From NCBI GenBank assembly GCA_963169195.1, contig CAUJDN010000103.1:1-64000 (forward strand): a stretch of 64,000 nucleotides of DNA, written 5' to 3'. The translations under genes and the position numbers were made by a program. Source of the DNA: Acidobacteriota bacterium (GTDB lineage Bacteria; Acidobacteriota; Vicinamibacteria; Vicinamibacterales; UBA2999). The notes under the pieces were generated by a model that was not told the DNA's origin, made no database searches, and saw nothing but the letters and a program-made list of their open reading frames with translations. This document shows, piece by piece, positions 35,364 to 44,889 of this stretch. Within the stretch, counting starts at the first letter, position 1. Each line of letters starts with the position of its first letter.

Positions 35364-37133
35364 ATGGCGGTCAGGATTGGGGAACTGCTTCTCAAGGAGA
35401 AGCGCATCTCGGCGGAACAGCTCCAGGACGCGCTGACGTACCAACGGCAGCACGGCGGGAAGCTGGGCGGCAACCTGGTGAAGCTGGGCTACATCCAGGA
35501 TGACGAGATCACGGCCCTGCTGTCGAAGCAGTACGGCGTGCCGTCCATCGCGCTGGGGCAGTTCGAGATCGACGCGGCCGTCATCAAGCTGGTGCCGGCC
35601 GAGACCGCGCGCAAGTACCAGATCATCCCGCTCAGCCGCTCCGGGGCCACGCTCACCATCGCGATGACCGACCCGACGAACGTCTTCGCCATGGACGACG
35701 TGAAGTTCATGACGGGCTACAACGTCGAGCCCGTCGTGGCGTCGGAGACCGGCGTGGCGGAGGCCATCGAGAAGTACTACGGCATCGCGCCGCCCGTGTC
35801 GGCCACGGGACGCGGCGGGATCATGGGGCCGGTGCCTTCGGAGAGCGCGCTCGAGATGGCCACGAAGGCGCTCGAGGAGATGCCCGTCGACGTGGGCGAG
35901 GTCGAGGTCATGGAGGACCTCGAGGAGATCAGCGCCGAGGCGCTGGCGCGACAGGGCGAGGAAGCGCCGGTCATCAAGCTGGTGAACGTCATCCTGATGT
36001 CGGCCATTTCCAAGGGCGCGAGCGACATCCACATCGAGCCGTACGAGAAGGAGTACCGGGTCCGGTACCGCATCGACGGCATCCTCTACAACGTGATGTC
36101 GCCCACGCTGAAGATGCGCGACGCGATCACGTCGCGCATCAAGATCATGGCGAAGCTGGACATCGCCGAGAAGCGGCTGCCCCAGGACGGCCGCATCAAG
36201 ATCCGGTTCAGCGACAACGGCGTCAGCAAGGACATCGACTTCCGTGTCTCGTGCCTGCCGACGCTGTTCGGCGAGAAGATCGTCATGCGCCTGCTCGACA
36301 AGGGCAAGCTGATGCTCGACATGACGAAGCTCGGCTTCGAGCCCGAGTCGCTGCGGAAGCTCGAGACCCAGATCCAGAAGCCCTGGGGCATGGTGCTCGT
36401 CACGGGCCCGACGGGCAGCGGCAAGACCAACACGCTCTACTCGTCCATCTCGCGCATCAACACGCCCGAGACCAACATCATGACGGCGGAGGATCCGGTC
36501 GAGTTCAACCTGCCGGGCGTGAACCAGGTGCAGGTCCGCGAGAACATCGGCCTGAACTTCGCCGCCGCGCTGCGCAGCTTCCTGCGCCAGGATCCGAACA
36601 TCATCCTCGTCGGCGAGATCCGCGACTTCGAGACGGCAGAGATCGCCGTGAAGGCGGCGCTCACGGGCCACCTCGTGCTCTCGACGCTGCACACGAACGA
36701 CGCGCCGAGCACCATCAACCGCCTGATGAACATGGGCATCGAGCCGTTCCTGGTGGCGAGCTCGCTGAACCTGGTGTGCGCCCAGCGGCTCGTGCGGCGG
36801 GTCTGTTCGAACTGCAGGGAGCCCGAGGACCTGCCGGCGCCGGCGCTCGAGCAGATCGGGTTCACCAGCGACGAGGCGCGGACGGTGAAGGCGTTCCGCG
36901 GCAAGGGCTGCGACAAGTGCAACGGCACCGGCTACAAGGGGCGCGTCGGCCTGTACGAGGTGATGGAGATCACCGACGAGCTCCGCGAGCTGGTGCTCGT
37001 GGGCGCCTCCTCGCTCGAGCTGCGCCGGAAGGCCATCGAGGAGGGGATGATCACCCTGCGCGGCAGCGGCCTCAGGAAGATCAAGGACGGCGTGACCTCG
37101 GTCGAGGAAGTGCTGCGGGAAACGGTCAGGTAG
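35364..37133 (+). CDS. pilB: Type IV pilus assembly ATPase PilB
   Basis: PilB, 589 residues, the hexameric cytoplasmic motor that extends the pilus. The N-terminal MshEN/GspE-like domain (LLLKEKRISAEQLQDAL) covers about 1-150. The ATPase core has Walker A GPTGSGKT (348-355), the Asp box and Walker B (ILVGEIRDFETAEIA), the His box (LVLSTLHTNDA), and a C-terminal tetracysteine zinc site (CSNC, CDKC). It opens the pil cluster with pilT five bases downstream. Confidence 0.95.
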   Translation: MAVRIGELLLKEKRISAEQLQDALTYQRQHGGKLGGNLVKLGYIQDDEITALLSKQYGVPSIALGQFEIDAAVIKLVPAETARKYQIIPLSRSGATLTIAMTDPTNVFAMDDVKFMTGYNVEPVVASETGVAEAIEKYYGIAPPVSATGRGGIMGPVPSESALEMATKALEEMPVDVGEVEVMEDLEEISAEALARQGEEAPVIKLVNVILMSAISKGASDIHIEPYEKEYRVRYRIDGILYNVMSPTLKMRDAITSRIKIMAKLDIAEKRLPQDGRIKIRFSDNGVSKDIDFRVSCLPTLFGEKIVMRLLDKGKLMLDMTKLGFEPESLRKLETQIQKPWGMVLVTGPTGSGKTNTLYSSISRINTPETNIMTAEDPVEFNLPGVNQVQVRENIGLNFAAALRSFLRQDPNIILVGEIRDFETAEIAVKAALTGHLVLSTLHTNDAPSTINRLMNMGIEPFLVASSLNLVCAQRLVRRVCSNCREPEDLPAPALEQIGFTSDEARTVKAFRGKGCDKCNGTGYKGRVGLYEVMEITDELRELVLVGASSLELRRKAIEEGMITLRGSGLRKIKDGVTSVEEVLRETVR

Positions 37134-37138
37134 GACAT

Positions 37139-38293
37139 ATGGCGACATTGCCGAGTCTCGTGGATCTCTTGAGGATGGCCGTGGACATGGGGGCGTCGGA
37201 CCTCCACCTGTCGATCGACTCGCCGCCGCAGGTGCGCGTGCACGGGGACCTGGTGCGGATGACCTTCGGGCCGCTGACGCCGACCGACACCAACGCGCTC
37301 ACCTACAGCGTGCTGAGCGACGCGCAGAAGAAGCGCTTCGAGGAGACGCAGGAGCTCGACTGCTCGTTCGGCATCAAGGGCCTGGCGCGCTTCCGCTGCA
37401 ACATGTACAACCAGAAGGGCGCGGTGGCCGCGGCCTACCGCCAGATCCCCGAGCGCATCCGCGGCTTCGACGAACTCCAGCTGCCGGCCGTCATCTCGAA
37501 GCTCGCCGACCGGCCCCGGGGGCTGGTCCTCGTCACCGGCCCGACCGGCAGCGGCAAGTCCACCACGCTGGCCGCGATGATCGACAAGATCAACACCCAG
37601 CAGAAGGGGCACATCCTCACCATCGAGGATCCGATCGAGTACCTGCACCAGCACAAGGGCTGCATGGTGAACCAGCGCGAGGTGCACAGCGACACGCAGA
37701 GCTTCGGCAACGCGCTGCGCGCCGCGCTGCGCGAGGACCCGGACGTGGTGCTCATCGGCGAAATGCGCGACCTGGAGACCGTCGAGTCGGCCCTGCGCAT
37801 CGCCGAGACGGGCCACCTGACGTTCGCGACCCTGCACACCAACTCGGCCGCCTCGACGATCAACCGCATCATCGACCAGTTCCCGGCCCACCAGCAGGCG
37901 CAGATCCGCACGCAGCTGTCGCTGGTGCTCGAGGGCATCGTCTGTCAGAGCCTGCTGCCGAAGGCCAGCGGCGACGGGCGCGTCGTGGCGATGGAGATCA
38001 TGGTTCCCACGCCGGGCATCCGCAACCTGATCCGCGAGGACAAGGTGCACCAGATCTACTCCGCCATGCAGACCGGGCAGGAGAAGCTCGGCATGCAGAC
38101 GATGAACCAGTCGCTCGCGACGCTGTACTTCCGGCGGCAGATCACCCTCGAGACCGCGGTTGGCGCGTCGTCGAACCGCGAGGAGCTGCACGAGATGATC
38201 AATCGCGGCGTGGGCGTGGTGCCGGGCGCGGGACTGAGCCGCGCGGGAGGGTCTGTCGCCGGCGTGCGCGCGGGCCGCCCGATGGGGCAGTAG
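37139..38293 (+). CDS. pilT: Type IV pilus retraction ATPase PilT
   Basis: PilT, 384 residues, powers pilus retraction and twitching. PAS-like N-terminal domain (GASDLHLSIDSPPQVRVHGDL), Walker A GPTGSGKS (133-140), Walker B VVLIGEMRDLETVESA and the His box TFATLHTNSAASTINRIIDQFP. The AIRNLIRE-type helix reads GIRNLIREDKVHQIYSAMQTGQ. The C-terminus has a Gly/Ala-rich addition. The start at 37139 has GTAGGA upstream; the longer open frame overlaps pilB. Confidence 0.95.
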   Translation: MATLPSLVDLLRMAVDMGASDLHLSIDSPPQVRVHGDLVRMTFGPLTPTDTNALTYSVLSDAQKKRFEETQELDCSFGIKGLARFRCNMYNQKGAVAAAYRQIPERIRGFDELQLPAVISKLADRPRGLVLVTGPTGSGKSTTLAAMIDKINTQQKGHILTIEDPIEYLHQHKGCMVNQREVHSDTQSFGNALRAALREDPDVVLIGEMRDLETVESALRIAETGHLTFATLHTNSAASTINRIIDQFPAHQQAQIRTQLSLVLEGIVCQSLLPKASGDGRVVAMEIMVPTPGIRNLIREDKVHQIYSAMQTGQEKLGMQTMNQSLATLYFRRQITLETAVGASSNREELHEMINRGVGVVPGAGLSRAGGSVAGVRAGRPMGQ

Positions 38294-38311
38294 CGATGAA
38301 CGGAGACTGAC

Positions 38312-39523
38312 ATGGCGACGTTTGCGTTTTCCGGGAGGACCCGCGGCGGCGAGGCCGTGGCGGGCGAGCGGATCGGTGACTCGATGGACGCCGTCGCGGC
38401 GGCCCTCCGGCGCGAGCAGATCCAGGTCACGCGCATCACGCCCGTCGCCGCGAAGGCGGCGGCGCCGGCGAAGCTGCGGGCCCGGGGCGTGCCGTCGAAG
38501 AACCTGGCGGTGTTCACCCGGCAGTTCTCGGTGATGATCGACGCCGGCCTGCCGCTCGTGCAGTGCCTGGACATCCTCGGCAACCAGGAAGACCACAAGT
38601 ACTTCCAGCAGGTCATCCTGCAGACCCGCACGGACGTCGAGGGCGGCCAGTCGCTGGCCGACGCCATGAAGCGCCACCCGAAGGTGTTCGACGCCCTCTA
38701 CACGAACATGATTGCCGCGGGCGAGGCGGGCGGCATCCTCGACACCATCCTCAAGCGCCTGGCGGTGTACATCGAGAAGGCCGTCAAGCTGAAGTCGCAG
38801 GTCCAGTCCGCGATGATCTACCCGGTGGCGGTGATCGTCATCGCCGCCGTCGTCGTCGGCGTCATCCTGTGGAAGGTCATCCCGACCTTCGCCTCCCTCT
38901 TCGCGGGGTTGGGCGCCGAGCTGCCGCTGCCCACGCGCATCGTCATCGCGCTCAGCAACAACCTGATCCGCTTCATGCCGTTCGTCATCGTCGGGCTGGT
39001 GGCGGGCGGGTACGCGCTGCGGCAGTACTATGCCACCGAGAAGGGCCGCCGCGTGATCGACGGGTTGCTGCTCAAGCTGCCCATCCTGGGCCCCATCCTC
39101 CGGAAGATCGCGGTCGCGCGCTTCTGCCGGACGCTGTCCACCCTCATGGCGTCGGGCGTGCCCATTCTCGACGGCCTGGACATCACGGCCCGGACGGCCG
39201 GCAATGCCATCATCGAGGACGCCATCCAGGTGACGCGCAAGAGCATCGAGCGCGGCGAGACCATCGCGGCGCCGCTCAAGGAGACCGGCGTCTTCCCGGG
39301 CATGGTGGTCCAGATGATCGGCGTCGGCGAGGCGACCGGCGCCCTCGACACGATGCTGGCGAAGATCGCGGACTTCTACGAGGAAGAGGTGGATACGGCC
39401 GTGGCGGGCATGCTGACCCTGCTCGAGCCGGTGATGATCGCGTTCCTCGGCGGTGTCGTGGGCGGCATCGTCATCGCGATGTACCTGCCGATCTTCGGCC
39501 TGATCAGCAAGCTGGCCGGATGA
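38312..39523 (+). CDS. pilC: Type IV pilus inner-membrane platform protein PilC
   Basis: PilC/GspF, 403 residues, the inner-membrane platform linking motor ATPases to pilin assembly. Two homologous GspF domains are seen: FTRQFSVMIDAGLPLVQCLDIL at about 68-90 and FCRTLSTLMASGVPILDGLDI at about 270-290. Three transmembrane segments are apparent, the last near the C-terminus (EPVMIAFLGGVVGGIVIAMYLPIF). Its stop overlaps the pilS start (ATGA). Confidence 0.95.
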   Translation: MATFAFSGRTRGGEAVAGERIGDSMDAVAAALRREQIQVTRITPVAAKAAAPAKLRARGVPSKNLAVFTRQFSVMIDAGLPLVQCLDILGNQEDHKYFQQVILQTRTDVEGGQSLADAMKRHPKVFDALYTNMIAAGEAGGILDTILKRLAVYIEKAVKLKSQVQSAMIYPVAVIVIAAVVVGVILWKVIPTFASLFAGLGAELPLPTRIVIALSNNLIRFMPFVIVGLVAGGYALRQYYATEKGRRVIDGLLLKLPILGPILRKIAVARFCRTLSTLMASGVPILDGLDITARTAGNAIIEDAIQVTRKSIERGETIAAPLKETGVFPGMVVQMIGVGEATGALDTMLAKIADFYEEEVDTAVAGMLTLLEPVMIAFLGGVVGGIVIAMYLPIFGLISKLAG

Positions 39524-41238
39524 CCGGGTCCTGGCTCCGGCAGCGCCTCGCGGCACACACCGCGCTGCGGCTGGTCGTGGCCACGGTGTTGCTGGGGCTG
39601 GCGGTGATGGTGCAGGTGCGCGCGCCGGGCGCCCTGCCCATCAACCCGTTCTTCGTCCTGATCGGCGCGACCTTCGCCGTCAGCATGGCCCTGCTGGCGT
39701 CCCTGCGGGCGGTGGATCGCCACCCGTGGCTGGCCGGCGTGCACTTCGGCATCGACGCGGTGCTCGTCTCCGCGTGCGTCTCTCTGACCGGCGGCATCAA
39801 CAGCCTCTTCACCACGCTGTACGTCCTGCCGATTGTCGCGGCCAGCACGGCACAGCTGCGCCGGGGCGGCCTGCAGATGGCCGCCCTCACCGGCGTCCTG
39901 TTCGTGAGCGTGGTCATCGCGCAGTACCGCGTCGCGTCGGGCGCCCTCGACCTGCCGTTCCTCTCTCCCGGTCCGGGCGAACTGCCGGACCCCACGGTGG
40001 CCCTCTACACGGTCGGCCTCAACATCTTCGGGTTCTTCGCCGTGGCGCTGCTCAGCGGGTCGCTGGCCGAGCGGGCCCGCCGCGCGGACGTGCGGCTCGA
40101 GCGTGCCACCGAGGAGATCGCGGACCTGCAGGCGTTCAACCAGTACGTCATCGACAACCTCCCGAGCGGGCTGGCGACGACAGACGCGCAGAACCGGCTG
40201 CTCACCTTCAACCGGTCCGCAATGACCATCACCGGGCTCACCGGGGAACTGCCCATCGGCCGCCCAGCGCCCGAGGTCCTGAAGCTGTCGGCGGACTTCT
40301 CGGCCAACCTCTCCGACGAGTTGGTGAAGGCCCGCAGCAAGCGGACGGACTACGAGTACCGGCGACCCGACGGCAAGGCAATCGAGATCGGCCTCAGCGT
40401 GGCGGCCCTGCCCCTTCCGGACGGCGGCCGCGGCTACCTCTACACCTTCCAGGACGTGACCGAGGTGAAGCGCATCGAGCGAACCGCGCGCCTGCAGCAG
40501 CGCCTCGCCGCGGTCGGTGAGATGGCGGCAGGCATCGCGCACGAGATCCGCAACCCCCTCGCGTCGATGTCGGGGTCCATGCAGATGCTGCGGCAGGAGC
40601 TGTCGCTCTCCGGTGATCAGGCCCAGCTGATGGACATCGTGCTGAGGGAATCGGAGCGGTTGAACCAGACGATCAAGTCGTTCCTCGCCTATGCGCGGCC
40701 GCAGAAGCTCCAGGTGACGCGCCTCGACCTCCGGACCGTCGTGGGCGAGACGGGCATGCTGCTGCGCAACAGCCCCGAAGTCGCGGCGAAGCACCGGATC
40801 GAGGTCACCCTGCCCGCGCACGAGGTGCCCGTGGACGGGGACGAGAGCCAGCTGCGCCAGATCCTCTGGAACCTGGCGACCAATGGCCTGCGCGCCATGC
40901 CCGAGGGGGGTGAGCTGCGGCTGGCGGCCCGCACGGAGCCCGGCTCGAATGGGATGCGGCAGGCCGTGATGGAGGTGGCCGACCGCGGCGTCGGCATCCC
41001 GCCGGAGGACATCGACGGGATCTTCCAGCCCTTTCGGGGATCGTTCGGCCGGGGGACCGGGCTGGGCCTCGCCATCGTCCATCGCATCGTGACCGACTAT
41101 GGCGGCCGCATCGACGTCCAGTCGACGCCCGGCGAGGGCACCACCTTCACGGTCCGCTTCCCGAGCCCAGCCGCGGGGACGTTGCCGGCTGGCACCGTCA
41201 GCGACGCGCCACCCGCGCCGGCACACGCGCAAAAGTAG
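39520..41238 (+). CDS. pilS: PilS-type sensor histidine kinase
   Basis: A 572-residue kinase. About six transmembrane helices occupy residues 15-180, as in PilS, which senses pilin in the membrane. A PAS domain follows (about 205-315), then HisKA with H341 in AAGIAHEIRNPLASMSGSMQML and HATPase (RQILWNLATNGLRAM; DRGVGIPPEDIDGIF; GTGLGLAIVH). It overlaps pilC by four bases and precedes pilR, so the PilS assignment rests on topology and position. Confidence 0.9.
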   Translation: MTGSWLRQRLAAHTALRLVVATVLLGLAVMVQVRAPGALPINPFFVLIGATFAVSMALLASLRAVDRHPWLAGVHFGIDAVLVSACVSLTGGINSLFTTLYVLPIVAASTAQLRRGGLQMAALTGVLFVSVVIAQYRVASGALDLPFLSPGPGELPDPTVALYTVGLNIFGFFAVALLSGSLAERARRADVRLERATEEIADLQAFNQYVIDNLPSGLATTDAQNRLLTFNRSAMTITGLTGELPIGRPAPEVLKLSADFSANLSDELVKARSKRTDYEYRRPDGKAIEIGLSVAALPLPDGGRGYLYTFQDVTEVKRIERTARLQQRLAAVGEMAAGIAHEIRNPLASMSGSMQMLRQELSLSGDQAQLMDIVLRESERLNQTIKSFLAYARPQKLQVTRLDLRTVVGETGMLLRNSPEVAAKHRIEVTLPAHEVPVDGDESQLRQILWNLATNGLRAMPEGGELRLAARTEPGSNGMRQAVMEVADRGVGIPPEDIDGIFQPFRGSFGRGTGLGLAIVHRIVTDYGGRIDVQSTPGEGTTFTVRFPSPAAGTLPAGTVSDAPPAPAHAQK

Positions 41239-41241
41239 AAT
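41236..41241 (+). promoter_or_regulatory. Possible leaderless -10 box before pilR
   Basis: TAGAAT, six bases before the pilR ATG; its TAG is the pilS stop codon. No -35 match. It may be coincidental, since pilR is presumably also read from upstream. Confidence 0.3.
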
Positions 41242-41247
41242 GCCTGC

Positions 41248-42663
<1,416 letters not shown>

Positions 42664-42736
42664 TGCGGAGCTGCACGGCACTGGACACGGCCCACCGACC
42701 AATTCGCGTGCCCTGACAGATACTGGCACACCCGCT

Positions 42737-42751
42737 TGACAGGAACTGTCA
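42737..42751 (+). promoter_or_regulatory. Candidate PilR enhancer site
   Basis: TGACAG-GAA-CTGTCA, a perfect inverted repeat, with another TGACAG 23 bases upstream at 42714. It lies about 125-160 bases before the -24 element, a normal distance for an enhancer-binding protein. The TGTC content recalls described P. aeruginosa PilR sites; assignment to PilR is inference. Confidence 0.45.
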
Positions 42752-42872
42752 GCGCCTTCACGGGGCGGCACCTGCCCCGGCCGCCGGAGACATGCACCCA
42801 ATCGCCTCTAAGTGCATGGAACCACACACCTTGGCAGCCCGGAACGCCTGTCGTCCTTTCTGGCCAGCCCGT

Positions 42873-42888
42873 TGGTACGCGGGTTGCT
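42873..42888 (+). promoter_or_regulatory. Sigma-54 promoter of pilA
   Basis: TGGTACG-N4-TTGCT: GG at 42874-42875 and GC at 42886-42887 are separated by exactly ten bases, and only one base departs from the TGGCACG-N4-TTGCW consensus. Transcription would start near 42898, giving a leader of about 110 bases. Confidence 0.78.
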
Positions 42889-43006
42889 CATGGATGGGCC
42901 GAGCGGACGCCGCCAACCGAACGGGCGGCGTCGGCACCGGGAAGACGACAGCAACAGCAACAGGGCAGTCAACGGTTCACAACGTCGATTCTGGGGGACA
43001 ACGAAC

Positions 43007-43552
43007 ATGCGTATTCGCGACAACAAGGGCTTCACGCTCATCGAGCTGCTGATCGTGGTGGCCATCATCGGCATCATCGCCGCCATCGCGGTGCCGGGCC
43101 TGCTGAGCGCCCGCCGCTCGGGCAACGAGGCCTCGGCCATCGGCTCGCTCCGCGCCATCACCAGCTCGCAGCAGGCGTACGCGTCGACGTGCGCCCTGGG
43201 CTTCTATGCTGAGCAGCTGCCGACGTTGGCAGTCGCGCCGGCTGCTGGTGGCGCGCCGTTCATCAGCCCGGACCTCGGCGTGGCCGTCGCGGTCGACAAG
43301 AGCGGCTACACGGTGACGATGGACGGCGCGACTGACGGAGCGAACCCGGTCAATCCGCTGGCGACCTGCAACGGTTTTGCTCAGGGTGATGTGACGAGCT
43401 CCTGGTACGCGACGGCGGAGCCCGTGTCGCCCGGTGCGACGGGCACCCGCTACTTCTGGGTGGGCACGCTTGGTACGATCTTCGCGGACACGATCGCCGT
43501 CCCCTCGACCGACGGGATGGACCCCGCCCCGGGCGGCGCGCCGATCCAGTAA
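43007..43552 (+). CDS. pilA: Major type IV pilin PilA
   Basis: A 181-residue type IVa prepilin. The leader is eight residues long (ending KG), with cleavage before F9; the mature N-terminus FTLIELLIVVAIIGIIAAIAVPGLL has the required Glu at mature position 5. The C-terminal domain has exactly two cysteines, C62 and C121, likely forming a disulfide. The start at 43007 has GGGGGA nine bases upstream. Preceded by a sigma-54 promoter and followed by a hairpin, so it is probably a strong single-gene transcript. Confidence 0.95.
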   Translation: MRIRDNKGFTLIELLIVVAIIGIIAAIAVPGLLSARRSGNEASAIGSLRAITSSQQAYASTCALGFYAEQLPTLAVAPAAGGAPFISPDLGVAVAVDKSGYTVTMDGATDGANPVNPLATCNGFAQGDVTSSWYATAEPVSPGATGTRYFWVGTLGTIFADTIAVPSTDGMDPAPGGAPIQ

Positions 43553-43585
43553 GCGCTCGAGTCCTCTGACACGGGGACAGGGCAG

Positions 43586-43616
43586 CGGGCGCGGTTTCCT
43601 CCAGGGGCCGCGCCCG
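43586..43616 (+). terminator. Hairpin after pilA
   Basis: CGGGCGCGG (43586-43594) pairs with CCGCGCCCG (43608-43616), 9 bp, 13-base loop. No T-run follows. Position 34 bases after the pilA stop suits an end or stabiliser of the pilA mRNA. Confidence 0.55.
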
Positions 43617-43667
43617 TCGCCTGTACGGCATGCCCGGACCCCGGCGCTGGTGGCCACCCGCACGGCT

Positions 43668-43673
43668 TATAAT
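43668..43673 (+). promoter_or_regulatory. Leaderless promoter box of the VKOR-DsbA gene
   Basis: Perfect TATAAT, exactly six bases before the ATG at 43680. No -35 hexamer is seen in the GC-rich upstream sequence. It indicates that the gene is transcribed separately from pilA with little or no leader. Confidence 0.55.
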
Positions 43674-43679
43674 TCGCCC

Positions 43680-44888
43680 ATGGTGCGCTGGTTCCTCGGG
43701 TTTGCCGCACTCGGCCTGGCCGCCTCGTCTGCGTCCACGTGGGTGCACTATCGGCTCATCAACGACCCGACCTACGCGAGCGTCTGCGACGTGAACAGCA
43801 CGTTCAGCTGCAGCCAGGCGTACACCAGCGCCTACGGCTCGTTCGGGGGCGTTCCGGTGGCGCTACTCGGCATGCTGTTCTTCCTGTTCGTGATCGGGCT
43901 CGTCGTGCTCTGCAGACCATCGGCCGCGGCCTCGGCCAACCTTCCCGGGTACGTCTTTGCGGCGTCCACGCTGGGTCTGGCGGTGGTGCTCTACCTCGGG
44001 TACGCGTCGTATTTCATGCTGGAGACCGTGTGCCTGCTCTGCGTGGGTACCTACGTCGCCGTCATCGGGCTGTTCCTCACATCGGGAGCAGCCGCAAAGG
44101 ATCCCATGACCAGCCTTCCCGCCCGCGCCGCGCGCGATCTCCGCACGCTCCTCCGGACCCCGGCGGCCCTGTCGGCCGCGCTGCTGTTCATCGGCGGGGC
44201 CATTGCCACCATCCTCCTCTTCCCGGGCGGCTCGGTTTCGGCGGCGCCGGAGCCGGTTGCCGGACAGGCGCCGGCCGCGACCGTGCCGACCGCCGATGCG
44301 GCGCGCGTGAAGGAGTTCGAAGGCTGGCTCGCCCAGCAGCCCCGCGAGCCCGTCATTGTCCCGAACGACGGGGCGGCCGTCGTCATCCTGAAGTTCAACG
44401 ACTACCAGTGCCCCGCCTGCGGGCAGACGCACCGCGAGTACAAGCCGGTCTTCGAGAAGTGGGCGAAGCAGGCGCCGGGCAGGATCAAGGTCGTCTCCAG
44501 GGACTATCCCCTGGAGCGCGAGTGCAACGCGGCGCTGGCCACCGACGTGCACCCCGCGTCCTGTGACGCGGCCGTGGCCGTGCGGCTCGCTCGCGAGAAG
44601 GGCAGGGGCGAGGCGATGGAGGACTGGCTGTTCGCGAACCAGCCGGCCATGACGCCCGCCTCGGTTCGGCAGGCCGCCCGTGACGTGGGCGGCGTCACCG
44701 ACATGGACGCGCGGTACGCCGCCACGCTGGCGCTGGTCCGCGGCGATACGCAGCAGGGCGCGCAGATGAAGGTCACCGGGACGCCCACGTTCTTCATGAA
44801 CGGCATGCGCCTGCCCGGGCTGCGCCCCGAGTTCTTCGACGCCGCCATCGCCTGGGAGCTGCGCCGCGTGGGAGGCGGAGGCAAGTAG
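43680..44888 (+). CDS. VKOR-DsbA fusion, disulfide bond formation
   Basis: A 402-residue fusion. The N-terminal part (1-135) is a vitamin K epoxide reductase domain with four transmembrane helices, loop cysteines C36 and C44 (CDVNSTFSC) and the active pair C118-x2-C121 (CLLC). A further hydrophobic segment at about 164-183 leads to a periplasmic thioredoxin/DsbA-like domain with C244-P-A-C247 and the cis-proline loop VTGTPTFF (P369). VKOR would re-oxidise the DsbA-like half using quinones, replacing DsbB. Its place between pilA and the pilus ABC genes, and the cysteine pairs in pilA and the minor pilins, suggest a role in pilin folding; that is inference. Confidence 0.88.
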   Translation: MVRWFLGFAALGLAASSASTWVHYRLINDPTYASVCDVNSTFSCSQAYTSAYGSFGGVPVALLGMLFFLFVIGLVVLCRPSAAASANLPGYVFAASTLGLAVVLYLGYASYFMLETVCLLCVGTYVAVIGLFLTSGAAAKDPMTSLPARAARDLRTLLRTPAALSAALLFIGGAIATILLFPGGSVSAAPEPVAGQAPAATVPTADAARVKEFEGWLAQQPREPVIVPNDGAAVVILKFNDYQCPACGQTHREYKPVFEKWAKQAPGRIKVVSRDYPLERECNAALATDVHPASCDAAVAVRLAREKGRGEAMEDWLFANQPAMTPASVRQAARDVGGVTDMDARYAATLALVRGDTQQGAQMKVTGTPTFFMNGMRLPGLRPEFFDAAIAWELRRVGGGGK

Positions 44889-44889
44889 C

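Larger units (their letters stand above)
42664..43006 (+). other. pilR-pilA intergenic control region
   Basis: A 343-base gap with three parts. TGACAG half-sites occur at 42714-42719 and 42737-42742, the latter facing CTGTCA at 42746-42751 (3-base centre). A stem CGGGGC/GCCCCG (42761-42779) may end the pilR transcript. Then comes the sigma-54 promoter and a leader with a 9-bp stem GACGCCGCC/GGCGGCGTC (42906-42932). GGGGGA at 42991-42996 is the pilA ribosome-binding site. Confidence 0.7.

Noticed and set aside
36932-39556. An 874-codon minus-strand frame opposite pilB, pilT and pilC
   Set aside because: Antisense shadow with no motif or ribosome-binding site.
41236-41241. Counting pilR as a firm leaderless gene
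   Set aside because: The box geometry fits but there is no -35 box, and pilR follows pilS so closely that operon transcription is the simpler view; listed only at low confidence.
42723-42740. TGGCAC followed by CTTGAC as an alternative sigma-54 promoter for pilA
   Set aside because: The second element is one base out of phase and reads TTGA rather than TTGC; the site at 42873-42888 has exact spacing.
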